Source: an uncultured Desulfobulbus sp.
GTDB lineage: Bacteria; Desulfobacterota; Desulfobulbia; Desulfobulbales; Desulfobulbaceae
Reading direction: 5' to 3'
Length of the DNA: 18,718 bases
NCBI GenBank assembly: GCA_946539945.1
Contig: CAMNHX010000001.1
Span: 1-18,718 of the forward strand
In this document: positions 1-5,832 of the stretch, piece by piece
Numbering within the stretch: position 1 is the first letter of the stretch
How the letters are laid out: each line of letters begins with the position of its first letter
Notes under the pieces: generated by a model
What the model saw: only the letters and a program-made list of their open reading frames with translations
Told to the model about the DNA's origin: nothing
Database searches by the model: none
Translations under genes and position numbers: made by a program

Positions 1-103
1 CCTTCACCCGCACAAGCTTTGCCGGGAGGGTATCGGCGGCATTACCACAGCACGCAGGCGCGGGTATAGACAAGAGGAGCAAGAGGAAAAAAAGGCGCAC
101 GCC
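1..103. other. window edge with no supportable gene
   Basis: Frame 1 on the plus strand is open to a TAG at 67-69 and could be the last residues of an upstream gene, but 22 codons give no recognisable match. Purine-rich sequence (69-94) follows, ending in the A8 that is the T-tract of the leftward terminator candidate. Confidence 0.3.
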
Positions 104-107
104 CTAC
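95..107 (-). terminator. weak terminator-like site after the lysogeny operon
   Basis: Read leftward, the stop codon of the membrane-protein gene is followed at once by a short GC-rich imperfect hairpin and then a run of eight T (plus-strand A run at 87-94). The stem is only about 4 bp with a bulge, so the T-tract is the stronger half of the signal. The position at the end of the two-gene leftward operon suits a terminator. Confidence 0.4.
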
Positions 108-919
108 CAAGCCTCGGCTTCAATATTATCATCCTCAACATCCTGCACAAAACGCCTGACGAACGGCACAATGGATTTGCCGTAGCATTTCACCAACTCA
201 TCTTGAAATTCCTTAAGGTTGTACCCTTGTAACGTAGCGCTTTCCCAAGCATATACGAACTGCTGCTTCATTTTCCGGTATTCCGCCTCGTCGAACACGA
301 TTGGGAACAATGATCGCTGCTCAGGCTTGCGATTCGGTGTGAATATCTCCGAGCCCACATGGCGGATAACAGCTTCAATTTTCTCAATAGCCGTCTCAAC
401 CTTCACTGCCAGCTTGCGCGCTCGCGCCGTACTGCGAAACGTAAGTTCGCGACGCACCGATTTGAGCGTCCGCAGATCACCCTTCGCGACAGCCAGCCGA
501 ACCAGGGCCTCCAATTCATCCGTCTTCTCATGGAACAGTGGACGCCGCTTGACTGCCATGGATGTTCCTCCTGTAGCTCCAATCAGTGCGTTAGTTTCCC
601 TTTGGATAGAGGGCGTTGTAGGAAATTGTTTCGGAGGTGCTGTTGCGCGTCGTTCTATTTTTTCGCCGCTTATAACATCTCTGAAATTCTCTTCCATCCG
701 GTAGTAGGCGTACCAGTACGCGGCCAGTCCGGTGAAAACCGGCAGGTAAAGGGGAATCAGTAGCGAGGTCAGCCAACATACGCCAATGCCTATGGCGAGG
801 CTTGCCAGCCAACAGAAAAAAATGGGTAGCAGGTCTGTATGGGGCCATCGGGTCTTGGCGACGCCCAGCGAGATAAAGGGCGGGCCGAATACCAGGAATA
901 TCCCGAAAAGCTCACCCAT
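104..919 (-). CDS. membrane protein co-transcribed with the repressor
   Basis: This is a 271-residue protein that I do not recognise. The N-terminal 73 residues are hydrophobic, with one segment at about 4-21 and a long stretch at about 31-70 that could cross the membrane once or twice. The remaining 200 residues are polar and look cytosolic, with a charged helical stretch at about 135-190. I chose the ATG at 919 because a strong ribosome site (AAGGAGG, 926-932 on the opposite strand) lies 6 nt upstream; the ATG two codons earlier at 925 abuts it and would be too close. The gene begins 18 nt after the repressor stop, so both should be expressed in the lysogen. That placement suggests a lysogeny-expressed accessory role such as superinfection exclusion or abortive defence, but this is inference from position and membrane topology only. 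Confidence 0.7.
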   Translation of the reverse strand: MGELFGIFLVFGPPFISLGVAKTRWPHTDLLPIFFCWLASLAIGIGVCWLTSLLIPLYLPVFTGLAAYWYAYYRMEENFRDVISGEKIERRATAPPKQFPTTPSIQRETNALIGATGGTSMAVKRRPLFHEKTDELEALVRLAVAKGDLRTLKSVRRELTFRSTARARKLAVKVETAIEKIEAVIRHVGSEIFTPNRKPEQRSLFPIVFDEAEYRKMKQQFVYAWESATLQGYNLKEFQDELVKCYGKSIVPFVRRFVQDVEDDNIEAEAW

Positions 920-936
920 GCGCATCCTCCTTCATG

Positions 937-1488
937 TCATGCGCCCTGTTCAGACTGCGGAGGGGCGTGCGGCGACGTCAAATACTGCGACGCCGGCTCG
1001 GTCAAGGCGGGCTCATCCGCCGCATCAAGAATGTCCAGCGACAGTTCAGATTTCCAGGCGGTGAAACGCGGCATCCGCCTGGTCAACTCCTCCTCGAAGG
1101 CTACGGCTACGTGCAAGTTCTCGCCAAACTTGTCCCGCAAAAATTCCTTTAACTGGGCGAAAAAAATATCCAGCGCCTGATTGAACTGGATGGCGTCGTC
1201 CGGGTGAGCGGTTCGGGATAACTCCTCGTTGACGACCTCCAGCGCATCGTCCCCGGGGACGCCGTTTGCTATCATTTCCCCCAACTGGCGTATGCGTCCC
1301 TCTGGGTAGCCGAGCCGGTTCGCTATGCGGTTGCGCTCAATCTCGTCTCCTCGTCGTCTCCCCTTTTTGTAGTCGGTGATTTTTTGCGGAGAGATGCCGA
1401 TCTCCCGCGCCAATTTTGACTGTAAAACGTGCTGATGTTCCAGCACATACGTCAGGCCAATAGAAAAATTCTTTGCTATTTCAGGCAT
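937..1488 (-). CDS. phage repressor, XRE-type helix-turn-helix (CI-like position)
   Basis: This 183-residue protein has an N-terminal XRE-like helix-turn-helix at about residues 22-46 (LAREIGIS followed by a basic recognition helix, ITDYKKGRRRG). The remainder is acidic, helical and alanine/proline-rich at the end. No S24/LexA-type Ser-Lys peptidase domain is visible, so it is not obviously a RecA-cleavable repressor. The start at 1488 has an excellent ribosome site (AAAAGGAGG) 7 nt upstream. It is the first gene of the leftward operon and is divergent from a Cro-like gene across 110 nt of AT-rich operator DNA, the standard layout of a lysogeny switch. The role as maintenance repressor is inferred from fold and position; a different regulator of the same family cannot be excluded. 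Confidence 0.8.
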   Translation of the reverse strand: MPEIAKNFSIGLTYVLEHQHVLQSKLAREIGISPQKITDYKKGRRRGDEIERNRIANRLGYPEGRIRQLGEMIANGVPGDDALEVVNEELSRTAHPDDAIQFNQALDIFFAQLKEFLRDKFGENLHVAVAFEEELTRRMPRFTAWKSELSLDILDAADEPALTEPASQYLTSPHAPPQSEQGA

Positions 1489-1512
1489 AATGTTCCCTCC
1501 TTTTGCGCCTCA

Positions 1513-1540
1513 TATATATGCTTTTTGCATACAAAATCAA
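1513..1540 (-). promoter_or_regulatory. leftward repressor promoter
   Basis: On the minus strand there is a TTGATT -35 (1535-1540), a 16-nt spacer and a TATATA -10 (1513-1518). The predicted transcript carries the repressor's strong ribosome site. The operator at 1517-1531 lies between the two boxes, so bound repressor would block this promoter (autoregulation). Confidence 0.55.
1517..1531. promoter_or_regulatory. operator copy 1, TATGC-N5-GCATA
   Basis: This perfect 15-bp inverted repeat (TATGC, TTTTT, GCATA) is placed over the leftward promoter. The same half-sites with the same 5-nt spacing recur at 1574-1588, which is what marks both as operators rather than chance palindromes. Confidence 0.65.
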
Positions 1541-1555
1541 TATCGACAGCGCATA
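1541..1555. promoter_or_regulatory. degenerate operator copy between the two perfect ones
   Basis: TATCG-ACAGC-GCATA has the same 15-bp geometry as the two perfect operators, with one intact half-site and one half-site matching at three of five positions. It would be a weaker third site, as in tripartite lambdoid operators. Confidence 0.4.
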
Positions 1556-1563
1556 TTTTTCTC

Positions 1564-1592
1564 TTGTTTTTTATATGCGCATCGCATAGTAT
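1564..1592 (+). promoter_or_regulatory. rightward early promoter
   Basis: TTGTTT (1564-1569), a 17-nt spacer and TAGTAT (1587-1592) form a moderate sigma70-like promoter. Transcription would start at about 1599, on or next to the ATG of the Cro-like gene. An overlapping alternative -10, TATAAC at 1590-1595, would also give a very short leader or none. The operator at 1574-1588 fills the spacer. Confidence 0.45.
1574..1588. promoter_or_regulatory. operator copy 2, TATGC-N5-GCATA
   Basis: This second perfect copy of the 15-bp inverted repeat (TATGC, GCATC, GCATA) sits inside the rightward promoter, where repressor binding would shut off the lytic transcript. Confidence 0.65.
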
Positions 1593-1598
1593 AACCAC

Positions 1599-1820
1599 AT
1601 GGGAAAGAAGAACAAGCCATACAGCTACGCTGAAGTAGCTCGTCACCTGGGGGTAAGCCCCCAGCTTCTCTACGACCTGAGAACAGGGAGGCGAGAAGTC
1701 AGCAAACGATTGGCTATCCGCGTTGCGCGGATGACCGGCCTTGCTGTCGGCGAGTTGTTTGAGGTGGGATGGGACGAGTTTTTGTCCGCCGTGGTGCGGA
1801 CAATGGACAGCGACGTCTAA
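1599..1820 (+). CDS. Cro-like helix-turn-helix regulator
   Basis: This 73-residue basic protein has a helix-turn-helix at about residues 10-33 (YAEVARHLGVSPQLLYDL, then RTGRREVSKRLA). It is the first gene of the rightward transcript, facing the repressor, which is the classical place of Cro. No Shine-Dalgarno-like sequence precedes the ATG, and the predicted transcription start coincides with it, so a leaderless mRNA is possible. No downstream in-frame ATG has a better ribosome site. The protein presumably binds the same TATGC-N5-GCATA sites and represses the leftward promoter; that is inferred from layout. Confidence 0.75.
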   Translation: MGKKNKPYSYAEVARHLGVSPQLLYDLRTGRREVSKRLAIRVARMTGLAVGELFEVGWDEFLSAVVRTMDSDV

Positions 1821-1860
1821 CTCGCTTCGGAATCGTTGTTTTTTGCGAAGGGAGAGTGGC

Positions 1861-2181
1861 ATGAATTTGGGGCTGAACTACGGGTCAACGCAGGGCGTGG
1901 AGATTATCCTGACCGTGAGAGCGTCCCCCTCCGTGCTGGCGGGGGGCGATGCGGCGCATTTGTCGCCGAGGGAGGCGCAGGACCTGATCGACGCCGCATC
2001 CGAGCGGGCCATGCCGAAGTTAGCGAATTTGTTTGCGGCCATTTTGCAGCAGGTACACAGCACATTGCGGCAATCCTGCGTGGATTGCCTGCGCAATCAC
2101 GCGACGGAACTGAAGCCTGATCTGCATACCGATCTTGCCTTTGTTCCGGCCGGGATAACCAACCAAGGGAGGGAACCATGA
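1861..2181 (+). CDS. hypothetical early phage protein
   Basis: This 106-residue protein is of unknown function and I do not recognise it. It has a helical middle (an alanine- and leucine-rich stretch at about 38-75) and a CxxC pair near residue 80. The start at 1861 was chosen over a longer reading and over an overlapping frame because a GGGAG ribosome site lies about 7 nt upstream and the stop overlaps the next start by 4 nt (ATGA). Position in the early operon between the Cro-like gene and a candidate anti-CRISPR is its only functional hint. Confidence 0.6.
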   Translation: MNLGLNYGSTQGVEIILTVRASPSVLAGGDAAHLSPREAQDLIDAASERAMPKLANLFAAILQQVHSTLRQSCVDCLRNHATELKPDLHTDLAFVPAGITNQGREP

Positions 2182-2525
2182 TCTACATCGCCAATGCATT
2201 TGCCCTCGGGATGCTCCCCGACGGACATTCCATCTCCGTCCGCACCATGTCGCTGGACGACGTGCGCCGGGAAATCGAGGGGATGGAGCCCTACAGCATC
2301 GTGGGGCACCAGGACACCGCCGCAGTTTTTGCGGGGCAACTCCAGCGCCCGGTGCAGCTCAACCGGGAGACCGTCATACTCCAGCACGGCGACATTCTGT
2401 ACGTCGGGCAACTCGCAGGCGGACGCCTGCCGGAGGGCACCACCACTCTGCCTGTTGGTTTTCAGATCATCTGGCGGCGAGTGGACGTGTTTCTCGCCCC
2501 CATCCAAGACGGGAGGGAACCATGA
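2178..2525 (+). CDS. DUF1874/STIV-B116-like protein, candidate AcrIII-1 ring nuclease
   Basis: This 115-residue protein has the signature layout of the DUF1874 (STIV B116, YddF, SIRV1 gp29) family: an N-terminal IANAFALGML strand, a central GHxxTA motif, NRxxV, then GDxLxVxQLxGGRLPEG. Members characterised as AcrIII-1 (viral ring nuclease Crn2) cleave cyclic tetra-adenylate, the second messenger of type III CRISPR defence, and so shut down that immunity. From memory, the SIRV1 enzyme uses His47 with Arg85 and Glu88. Here His44, Arg83 and Glu86 fall in the matching motifs with the same Arg-Glu spacing, so an active enzyme is plausible. Length is normal for the family. It is the third gene of the early operon, a sensible place for immune evasion, and overlaps both neighbours by 4 nt. 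Family assignment is strong; activity here is inferred. Confidence 0.85.
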   Translation: MIYIANAFALGMLPDGHSISVRTMSLDDVRREIEGMEPYSIVGHQDTAAVFAGQLQRPVQLNRETVILQHGDILYVGQLAGGRLPEGTTTLPVGFQIIWRRVDVFLAPIQDGREP

Positions 2526-2749
2526 AAATGCATGAACTGATTTTTTGCGCGGCGTGCGCGGCCCTGGCCGCCGGGTCTTTGTGGCTGGGCAGCGTGATTG
2601 AGGAACCGTTTTTCGTCTGCGCCTGCGCATTCCTTGCCGCCTTCTGGGGGGCTCTGGCCGGGCTTTGCGTGTGGGGCCGCATATCCGAGGCGGAGCGCGC
2701 GCCGTGGCCTCCCAGCGTCATCTGGCCGCACGGGAGGAGACCGCAATGA
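2522..2749 (+). CDS. small membrane protein
   Basis: This 75-residue protein has two hydrophobic segments (about residues 5-24 and 29-51) joined by a short acidic turn, with a basic, proline-containing tail. It is likely an inner-membrane hairpin. The start at 2522 has GGGAGG upstream and overlaps the preceding stop by 4 nt; the stop overlaps the next start the same way. I do not recognise a family. Its coupling to the ring-nuclease candidate may mean shared timing rather than shared function. Confidence 0.65.
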   Translation: MKMHELIFCAACAALAAGSLWLGSVIEEPFFVCACAFLAAFWGALAGLCVWGRISEAERAPWPPSVIWPHGRRPQ

Positions 2750-2982
2750 TGATCGGCGGCGAGGAGTACATCACCTACGCGGCGGCCGCCGAACGGTGCG
2801 GCTGCACGACGAAGCGCAAAATCGCCGACGCAGTCCGGGCCGGGCATCTGTCCTGGTGCCAACCGGGCCGGGAGCGGCTGGTAAGCGTGTCCGACGTGGA
2901 ACGGTGGCTGGAAAGCCACATCCACCACGCCCGTGTTGCGAGTCGGCCGGTTGGGCGGCCAAGGAACGGAGCAAGACGATGA
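2746..2982 (+). CDS. excisionase/AlpA-like helix-turn-helix protein
   Basis: This 78-residue protein is almost entirely one small winged-helix module of the excisionase/MerR-like type. It has YITYAAAAERCGC (residues 8-20), then a recognition helix and AGHL turn, then SVSDVERWL (47-55). Such proteins act as Xis directionality factors or early regulators. The start at 2746 is supported by GGGAGGAG upstream and a 4-nt overlap with the previous gene; a longer reading from 2665 would add residues with no ribosome site. No integrase is visible in the window, so a role in excision cannot be confirmed. Confidence 0.65.
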   Translation: MMIGGEEYITYAAAAERCGCTTKRKIADAVRAGHLSWCQPGRERLVSVSDVERWLESHIHHARVASRPVGRPRNGARR

Positions 2983-3131
2983 ATCAGCGAGCCGAGCTTC
3001 TGTCAGAGCATCGTGGATGTGGGGTGCGCACCATGGTTCGTAAAGCATCCATAAAACTCCCCGGTTCGGCTCGCGAGGTGGGATCGCCGGGGAGTCCCCT
3101 CCCACGGTCAGCCGACGGAGGCGCGTACTGA
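2979..3131 (+). CDS. possible 50-residue protein overlapping a structured-RNA region
   Basis: A short basic reading frame starts with an ATGA overlap with the previous gene and has GGAG about 9 nt upstream, the same coupling pattern used all along this operon. The product resembles nothing known to me. Most of it is encoded by sequence that forms extensive inverted repeats (2987-3169), so the coding may be incidental to an RNA, or translation may control that RNA's folding. Confidence 0.35.
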   Translation: MNQRAELLSEHRGCGVRTMVRKASIKLPGSAREVGSPGSPLPRSADGGAY

Positions 3132-3169
3132 TGGATACGCGCCTGACTGGAAGCCATGGAACCGTCGGC
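2987..3169 (+). ncRNA. candidate structured RNA with competing stems
   Basis: Several long complementary segments are packed into 183 nt. They are an 11-bp stem 2987-2997/3064-3074 (one G-U), enclosing a 6-bp stem 3014-3019/3046-3051; a 9-bp stem 3056-3064/3087-3095; an 8-bp stem 3111-3118/3162-3169; and, nested directly inside it, a 9-bp stem 3119-3127/3136-3144 with an 8-nt loop. The first and third stems cross each other (shared nucleotide 3064), so they are either alternatives or a pseudoknot. Loop bases 3078-3083 can also pair with 3100-3105. It lies between an HTH gene and the next gene's weak ribosome site. It could be a cis-acting switch, an antitermination element or a free RNA; folding was done by eye. 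Confidence 0.45.
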
Positions 3170-3189
3170 CAATTCTTGAGGCGGTTATT

Positions 3190-3900
3190 ATGAACTACGC
3201 GCCAAACGCACGCAGGTTGGCGGCCATGCTGGACCTGTCTGTTTCGGCGGCCCAGGAACGGTTGGCGAAGTTCCGGGCGGGGGCAATCTCCCGCGAACAG
3301 CTGCTCTGCCCTCCGCACGTGGACATCGTGCGGTGGGCCAGGGAACACGGCCTGCCGCCCGCCGAGGAGATAGCGGCGAATGCCGGGATAGGCCGGAACG
3401 CGGCTTTGCAGAGGATGCGCCTGTACAGGGCCGGGACAATCACCAGGGAACAGCTGGTGGAAGACCGCGCCCAAGCCCGCAAACGCTGTGGAGTGGAGAA
3501 GCGCGTCGTCTGCAACAGGTGGATCGAGAGCAAAGAGGAGCGCGAGCGGCTGGAGAAGATCAAGGGCATGACGGCGCTGGAACGGGAATGGGAAGAGCGT
3601 GACCGTCCTCCGGCGCGCGTCCCGGAGAAGAAACCGGCGGCGCGGCCGAAGCCCGCGCGAAGCGTTGACCTGCCGGAGAACGCCGGGACTGGGGTATGCC
3701 CTGTGACGGGCGGGAATACGACGCGCATTGGGCGGGCGCTGTTCGAGAAGGTATGCAAGGTGAAGCTGGGGCGGCTCAAGATATACAAGCGGCAGAAGCA
3801 GGCCAAGTTCATCTGGCTGTTCATGCGGTGCGAGTGGTGCAAGGGGCGGGAGGAGAACTGGCCCGCCGAGTTGGTGACGACTGACGGGAGGAAAGCGTGA
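3190..3900 (+). CDS. unknown protein with a duplicated HTH-like module
   Basis: This 236-residue basic protein contains two copies of a 33-residue helical module (residues 7-39 and 58-90). They share about 14 identical positions, including an RAG-x-I-x-REQL ending. Each copy looks like a small helix-turn-helix. A charged linker rich in Lys, Arg and Pro (about 118-160) leads to a C-terminal domain with Cys residues (CPVTGG near 174, then CEWC near 219) that could bind zinc. I do not recognise the family; nucleic-acid binding is the natural guess. The ribosome site (GAGGCGG, about 6 nt upstream) is modest. The stop (TGA 3898-3900) overlaps the next gene's start. Confidence 0.7.
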   Translation: MNYAPNARRLAAMLDLSVSAAQERLAKFRAGAISREQLLCPPHVDIVRWAREHGLPPAEEIAANAGIGRNAALQRMRLYRAGTITREQLVEDRAQARKRCGVEKRVVCNRWIESKEERERLEKIKGMTALEREWEERDRPPARVPEKKPAARPKPARSVDLPENAGTGVCPVTGGNTTRIGRALFEKVCKVKLGRLKIYKRQKQAKFIWLFMRCEWCKGREENWPAELVTTDGRKA

Positions 3901-4322
3901 TGGAACACTGGCAAGAGACCGAGCTTGAAAAACTGCGGGGGGAAGCCGAGGAAGCCCTCGGAATACTTATGGGGCGTCTTGGGCAGCGGCAGGGCAAGCC
4001 GCCGCTGACGCTCGTAGAAGCGGCGCGTGAGCTCGCGAAGCGGGACGAGACGAACAGCGACATTATCACAAGCCAGAGTGTGGCATGGAAGAGGGCGGAA
4101 GTGCTGGAAGCCCTGGTGTCCAGACTGCAAGCGTCCGGCGTCGAGCAGGACAAGGGCGAAACACTGCTGGACAAGCTGAAGGAGCAACTGTCCGACGCGA
4201 TGGACAAGGGCCTGTTTGATTCCGCGCTGCTGTCCTGGGCCAAGGAGCAGTACGACGCCGGGCGAATCTATTTGCATGTGGCAGTCCGGGAAGTGACCGG
4301 GGAGGCTGCGTCATGCGAATAA
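3897..4322 (+). CDS. hypothetical helical protein
   Basis: This 141-residue (or 140-residue) acidic protein is largely alpha-helical and lysine/glutamate-rich, with no transmembrane segment or recognisable motif. The start may be GTG at 3897 or ATG at 3900; the GGGAGG site upstream is well placed for both. It overlaps the thyX start by 10 nt, so the two are probably translated together. Function unknown. Confidence 0.6.
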   Translation: MMEHWQETELEKLRGEAEEALGILMGRLGQRQGKPPLTLVEAARELAKRDETNSDIITSQSVAWKRAEVLEALVSRLQASGVEQDKGETLLDKLKEQLSDAMDKGLFDSALLSWAKEQYDAGRIYLHVAVREVTGEAASCE

Positions 4323-5137
4323 TCGAGCAATCGGCAACCATCCTGGATTGGAGCGGGCTTGACCTGTACCAGCGCGTGGAGCAGGCGGCGCGGGTGTGCC
4401 GCCGGAGCGAATCGAAAGGCGATGCGGAAGGCTTTGTCCGCAGTCTCATTCGGCGGGGGCATTTATCGCCGTTGGAGTTCGCGCGGGTTGAGTTTCCAGC
4501 GATTGCCCTATACCCCATCTTGGATTGGGTAAGCAATATCCGCCGCCTGCGGGAGATTGCCGTTGACGAGGAAGCGGATGAAGCCGCCGAGTTCGCGCGG
4601 CAAAGATTAGCTGCTGTCGCCATGCGATACCCCGCTTTCTGCGAGGGTATCCAGTTGACCGAGGAAGACATTTACCCGTTTGCCGCACAAGGCATGAAAC
4701 CCGCCAACGACTGGATCCCGGTGTTGTTCGTTACGTCGCGCACTATTTCCCATCAACTCGTGCGCTACCGGCACGACATAACCTTCTGCCAGGAATCGCA
4801 ACGGCACGTGCGCTACGACCGGGACGGCATTGAAGTCATCGAACAACCGCCGATGCTAAACCAGCATGAGTGGATGAACCAGTTAGTGTGGAACGCCTGG
4901 AATTTTGCGATGCATGATGCGGAAGGCGCGTACATCGAAATGATGGAAGCGGGCGCGACCGCCGAGCAGGCCCGCGCCGTGTTGCCCGGCTGCACGGCGA
5001 CGCGGATTCTGGCCTACGCGAGCCCGGATGAATGGCGGCACATTTTCTCCCAGCGGTGCGACGAGCACGCGGACCCGCAAATGCGGGCGCTCATGATTCC
5101 GCTGCGGGACGAGATGCGGGAGCGGGAGCTGATATGA
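4313..5137 (+). CDS. thyX: flavin-dependent thymidylate synthase
   Basis: ThyX makes dTMP from dUMP using methylenetetrahydrofolate and reduced FAD, supplying thymidine for phage DNA synthesis. The 274-residue product shows HLSPLEF (50-56), ISHQLVRYR (145-153), QESQRHVRY (160-168) and the C-terminal ARAVLPGCTATR and EWRHIFSQR blocks typical of the family. Two features are unusual. The canonical RHRx7S signature reads RYR with eight residues before Ser162, one more than usual. The HxSPLE motif is separated from the signature by about 95 residues instead of roughly 20-25, an insertion at about 77-135. The start at 4313 has GGGGAGG 7 nt upstream. Identity is fairly secure; retention of activity is not. 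Confidence 0.88.
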   Translation: MRIIEQSATILDWSGLDLYQRVEQAARVCRRSESKGDAEGFVRSLIRRGHLSPLEFARVEFPAIALYPILDWVSNIRRLREIAVDEEADEAAEFARQRLAAVAMRYPAFCEGIQLTEEDIYPFAAQGMKPANDWIPVLFVTSRTISHQLVRYRHDITFCQESQRHVRYDRDGIEVIEQPPMLNQHEWMNQLVWNAWNFAMHDAEGAYIEMMEAGATAEQARAVLPGCTATRILAYASPDEWRHIFSQRCDEHADPQMRALMIPLRDEMRERELI

Positions 5138-5421
5138 AGACAAAGATATTCGACGCGCCCGACGGGCCAATATCTATGCGGCTCTGGTTGGAAGACGACG
5201 GCAAGTTGTCCGGGATTGAATGGCACTGCCCGCAGGACGGTTGCCGGGAAATGCGACTGCGTGGGCCTGCCCGTTTCTGCCGCCACAGAATGCGCACCAC
5301 GAATCAGGGCCGCAAGCTGAACTGGATTTGCGGCAACACTGACAAATGCCGCGAGGCTATGAGGAATTGGGCCATCGCGCAGTTTTACGGTTTCGCCAAG
5401 CTGTTTGAGGAGCGGGCATGA
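5134..5421 (+). CDS. small cysteine-rich protein, possible zinc binding
   Basis: This 95-residue protein has Cys/His pairs spread through it (C32-x4-C37, C49-x-H51, C66-x5-C72), suggesting one or two metal sites. The start at 5134 overlaps the thyX stop by 4 nt and replaces a longer reading from 5032, which would lie inside thyX. Family not recognised. Confidence 0.6.
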   Translation: MKTKIFDAPDGPISMRLWLEDDGKLSGIEWHCPQDGCREMRLRGPARFCRHRMRTTNQGRKLNWICGNTDKCREAMRNWAIAQFYGFAKLFEERA

Positions 5422-5501
5422 TGGAATGGATTGGATTTTTGCTTCTCTGCTTGCTGTGGCTGTTCATGGTGGGCGGAGGCGGCAGGGGCCGGGGGGCGTG
5501 A
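5418..5501 (+). CDS. tiny single-span membrane protein
   Basis: A 27-residue frame (26 if the second ATG is used) begins in an ATGATG overlapping the previous stop, with GAGGAG upstream. It encodes one hydrophobic segment (WIGFLLLCLLWLFMV) followed by a Gly/Arg tail. Without it there would be an 81-nt gap in an otherwise gapless stretch, and the coupling signals match those of neighbouring genes. It is too short for homology; the role is unknown. Confidence 0.45.
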   Translation: MMEWIGFLLLCLLWLFMVGGGGRGRGA

Positions 5502-5502
5502 C

Positions 5503-5832
5503 ATGGGCATGAGGGAGAGACGTAAAGGGCGGCGCGGAGAGACGACGGCGAAGAGGCTGCTGGCGGATCACGACTACGCCATCATCGCCGACACGGCGTC
5601 CGGAATAGCTACCGATGATTTGGTTGTGCAGGACGAGGCGGGTTGTGTCTGGAGCGTCGAAGTCAAGACGCGCAAATCAATCGAGCCCGCGCTGTTCTGC
5701 GGGCAGGCGAGAAAACAGGCGGGCAAGAAGCGGTGGATGCTGCTTGCCCACATCGACAACACATCAAGCTGGCTGGTGCTGCGCAAGGGTATGCGGCCCA
5801 CAGTTTGGCACCAGAAGGAGGAATCAAAATGA
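5503..5832 (+). CDS. small PD-(D/E)XK nuclease, Holliday-resolvase-like
   Basis: This 109-residue protein has the layout of a minimal PD-(D/E)XK nuclease. It has GRRGETTAKRLL with Glu13, then ATDDLVV with Asp38/Asp39, then WSVEVKTRKS giving the Glu53-x-Lys55 catalytic pair, followed by a helix with Gln residues and a final strand. This architecture is shared by archaeal-type Hjc resolvases and similar phage endonucleases that resolve recombination intermediates. The start at 5503, one base after the preceding stop, was chosen because a longer frame from 5431 overlaps the tiny membrane gene. Fold assignment is reasonable; the substrate (branched DNA or otherwise) is inferred. Confidence 0.65.
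   Translation: MGMRERRKGRRGETTAKRLLADHDYAIIADTASGIATDDLVVQDEAGCVWSVEVKTRKSIEPALFCGQARKQAGKKRWMLLAHIDNTSSWLVLRKGMRPTVWHQKEESK

Noticed and set aside
1836..2120. Alternative 94-codon frame overlapping the gene at 1861
   Set aside because: The 1861 frame has the better ribosome site and the ATGA overlap with the next gene; both cannot be real over their full length.
2522..2749. Membrane gene as effector of a cyclic-nucleotide defence together with the ring nuclease
   Set aside because: No nucleotide-binding domain and no cyclase or CRISPR gene nearby; operon coupling here is universal and so not informative.
3195..4277. Long leftward open frame (360 codons) opposite the genes at 3190-4322
   Set aside because: An antisense shadow typical of GC-rich coding DNA; no ribosome site, Ser/Arg-rich nonsense composition, and it lies over two coupled rightward genes. 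The same applies to the leftward frames at 8628-9809, 8891-10144 and 17518-18246.
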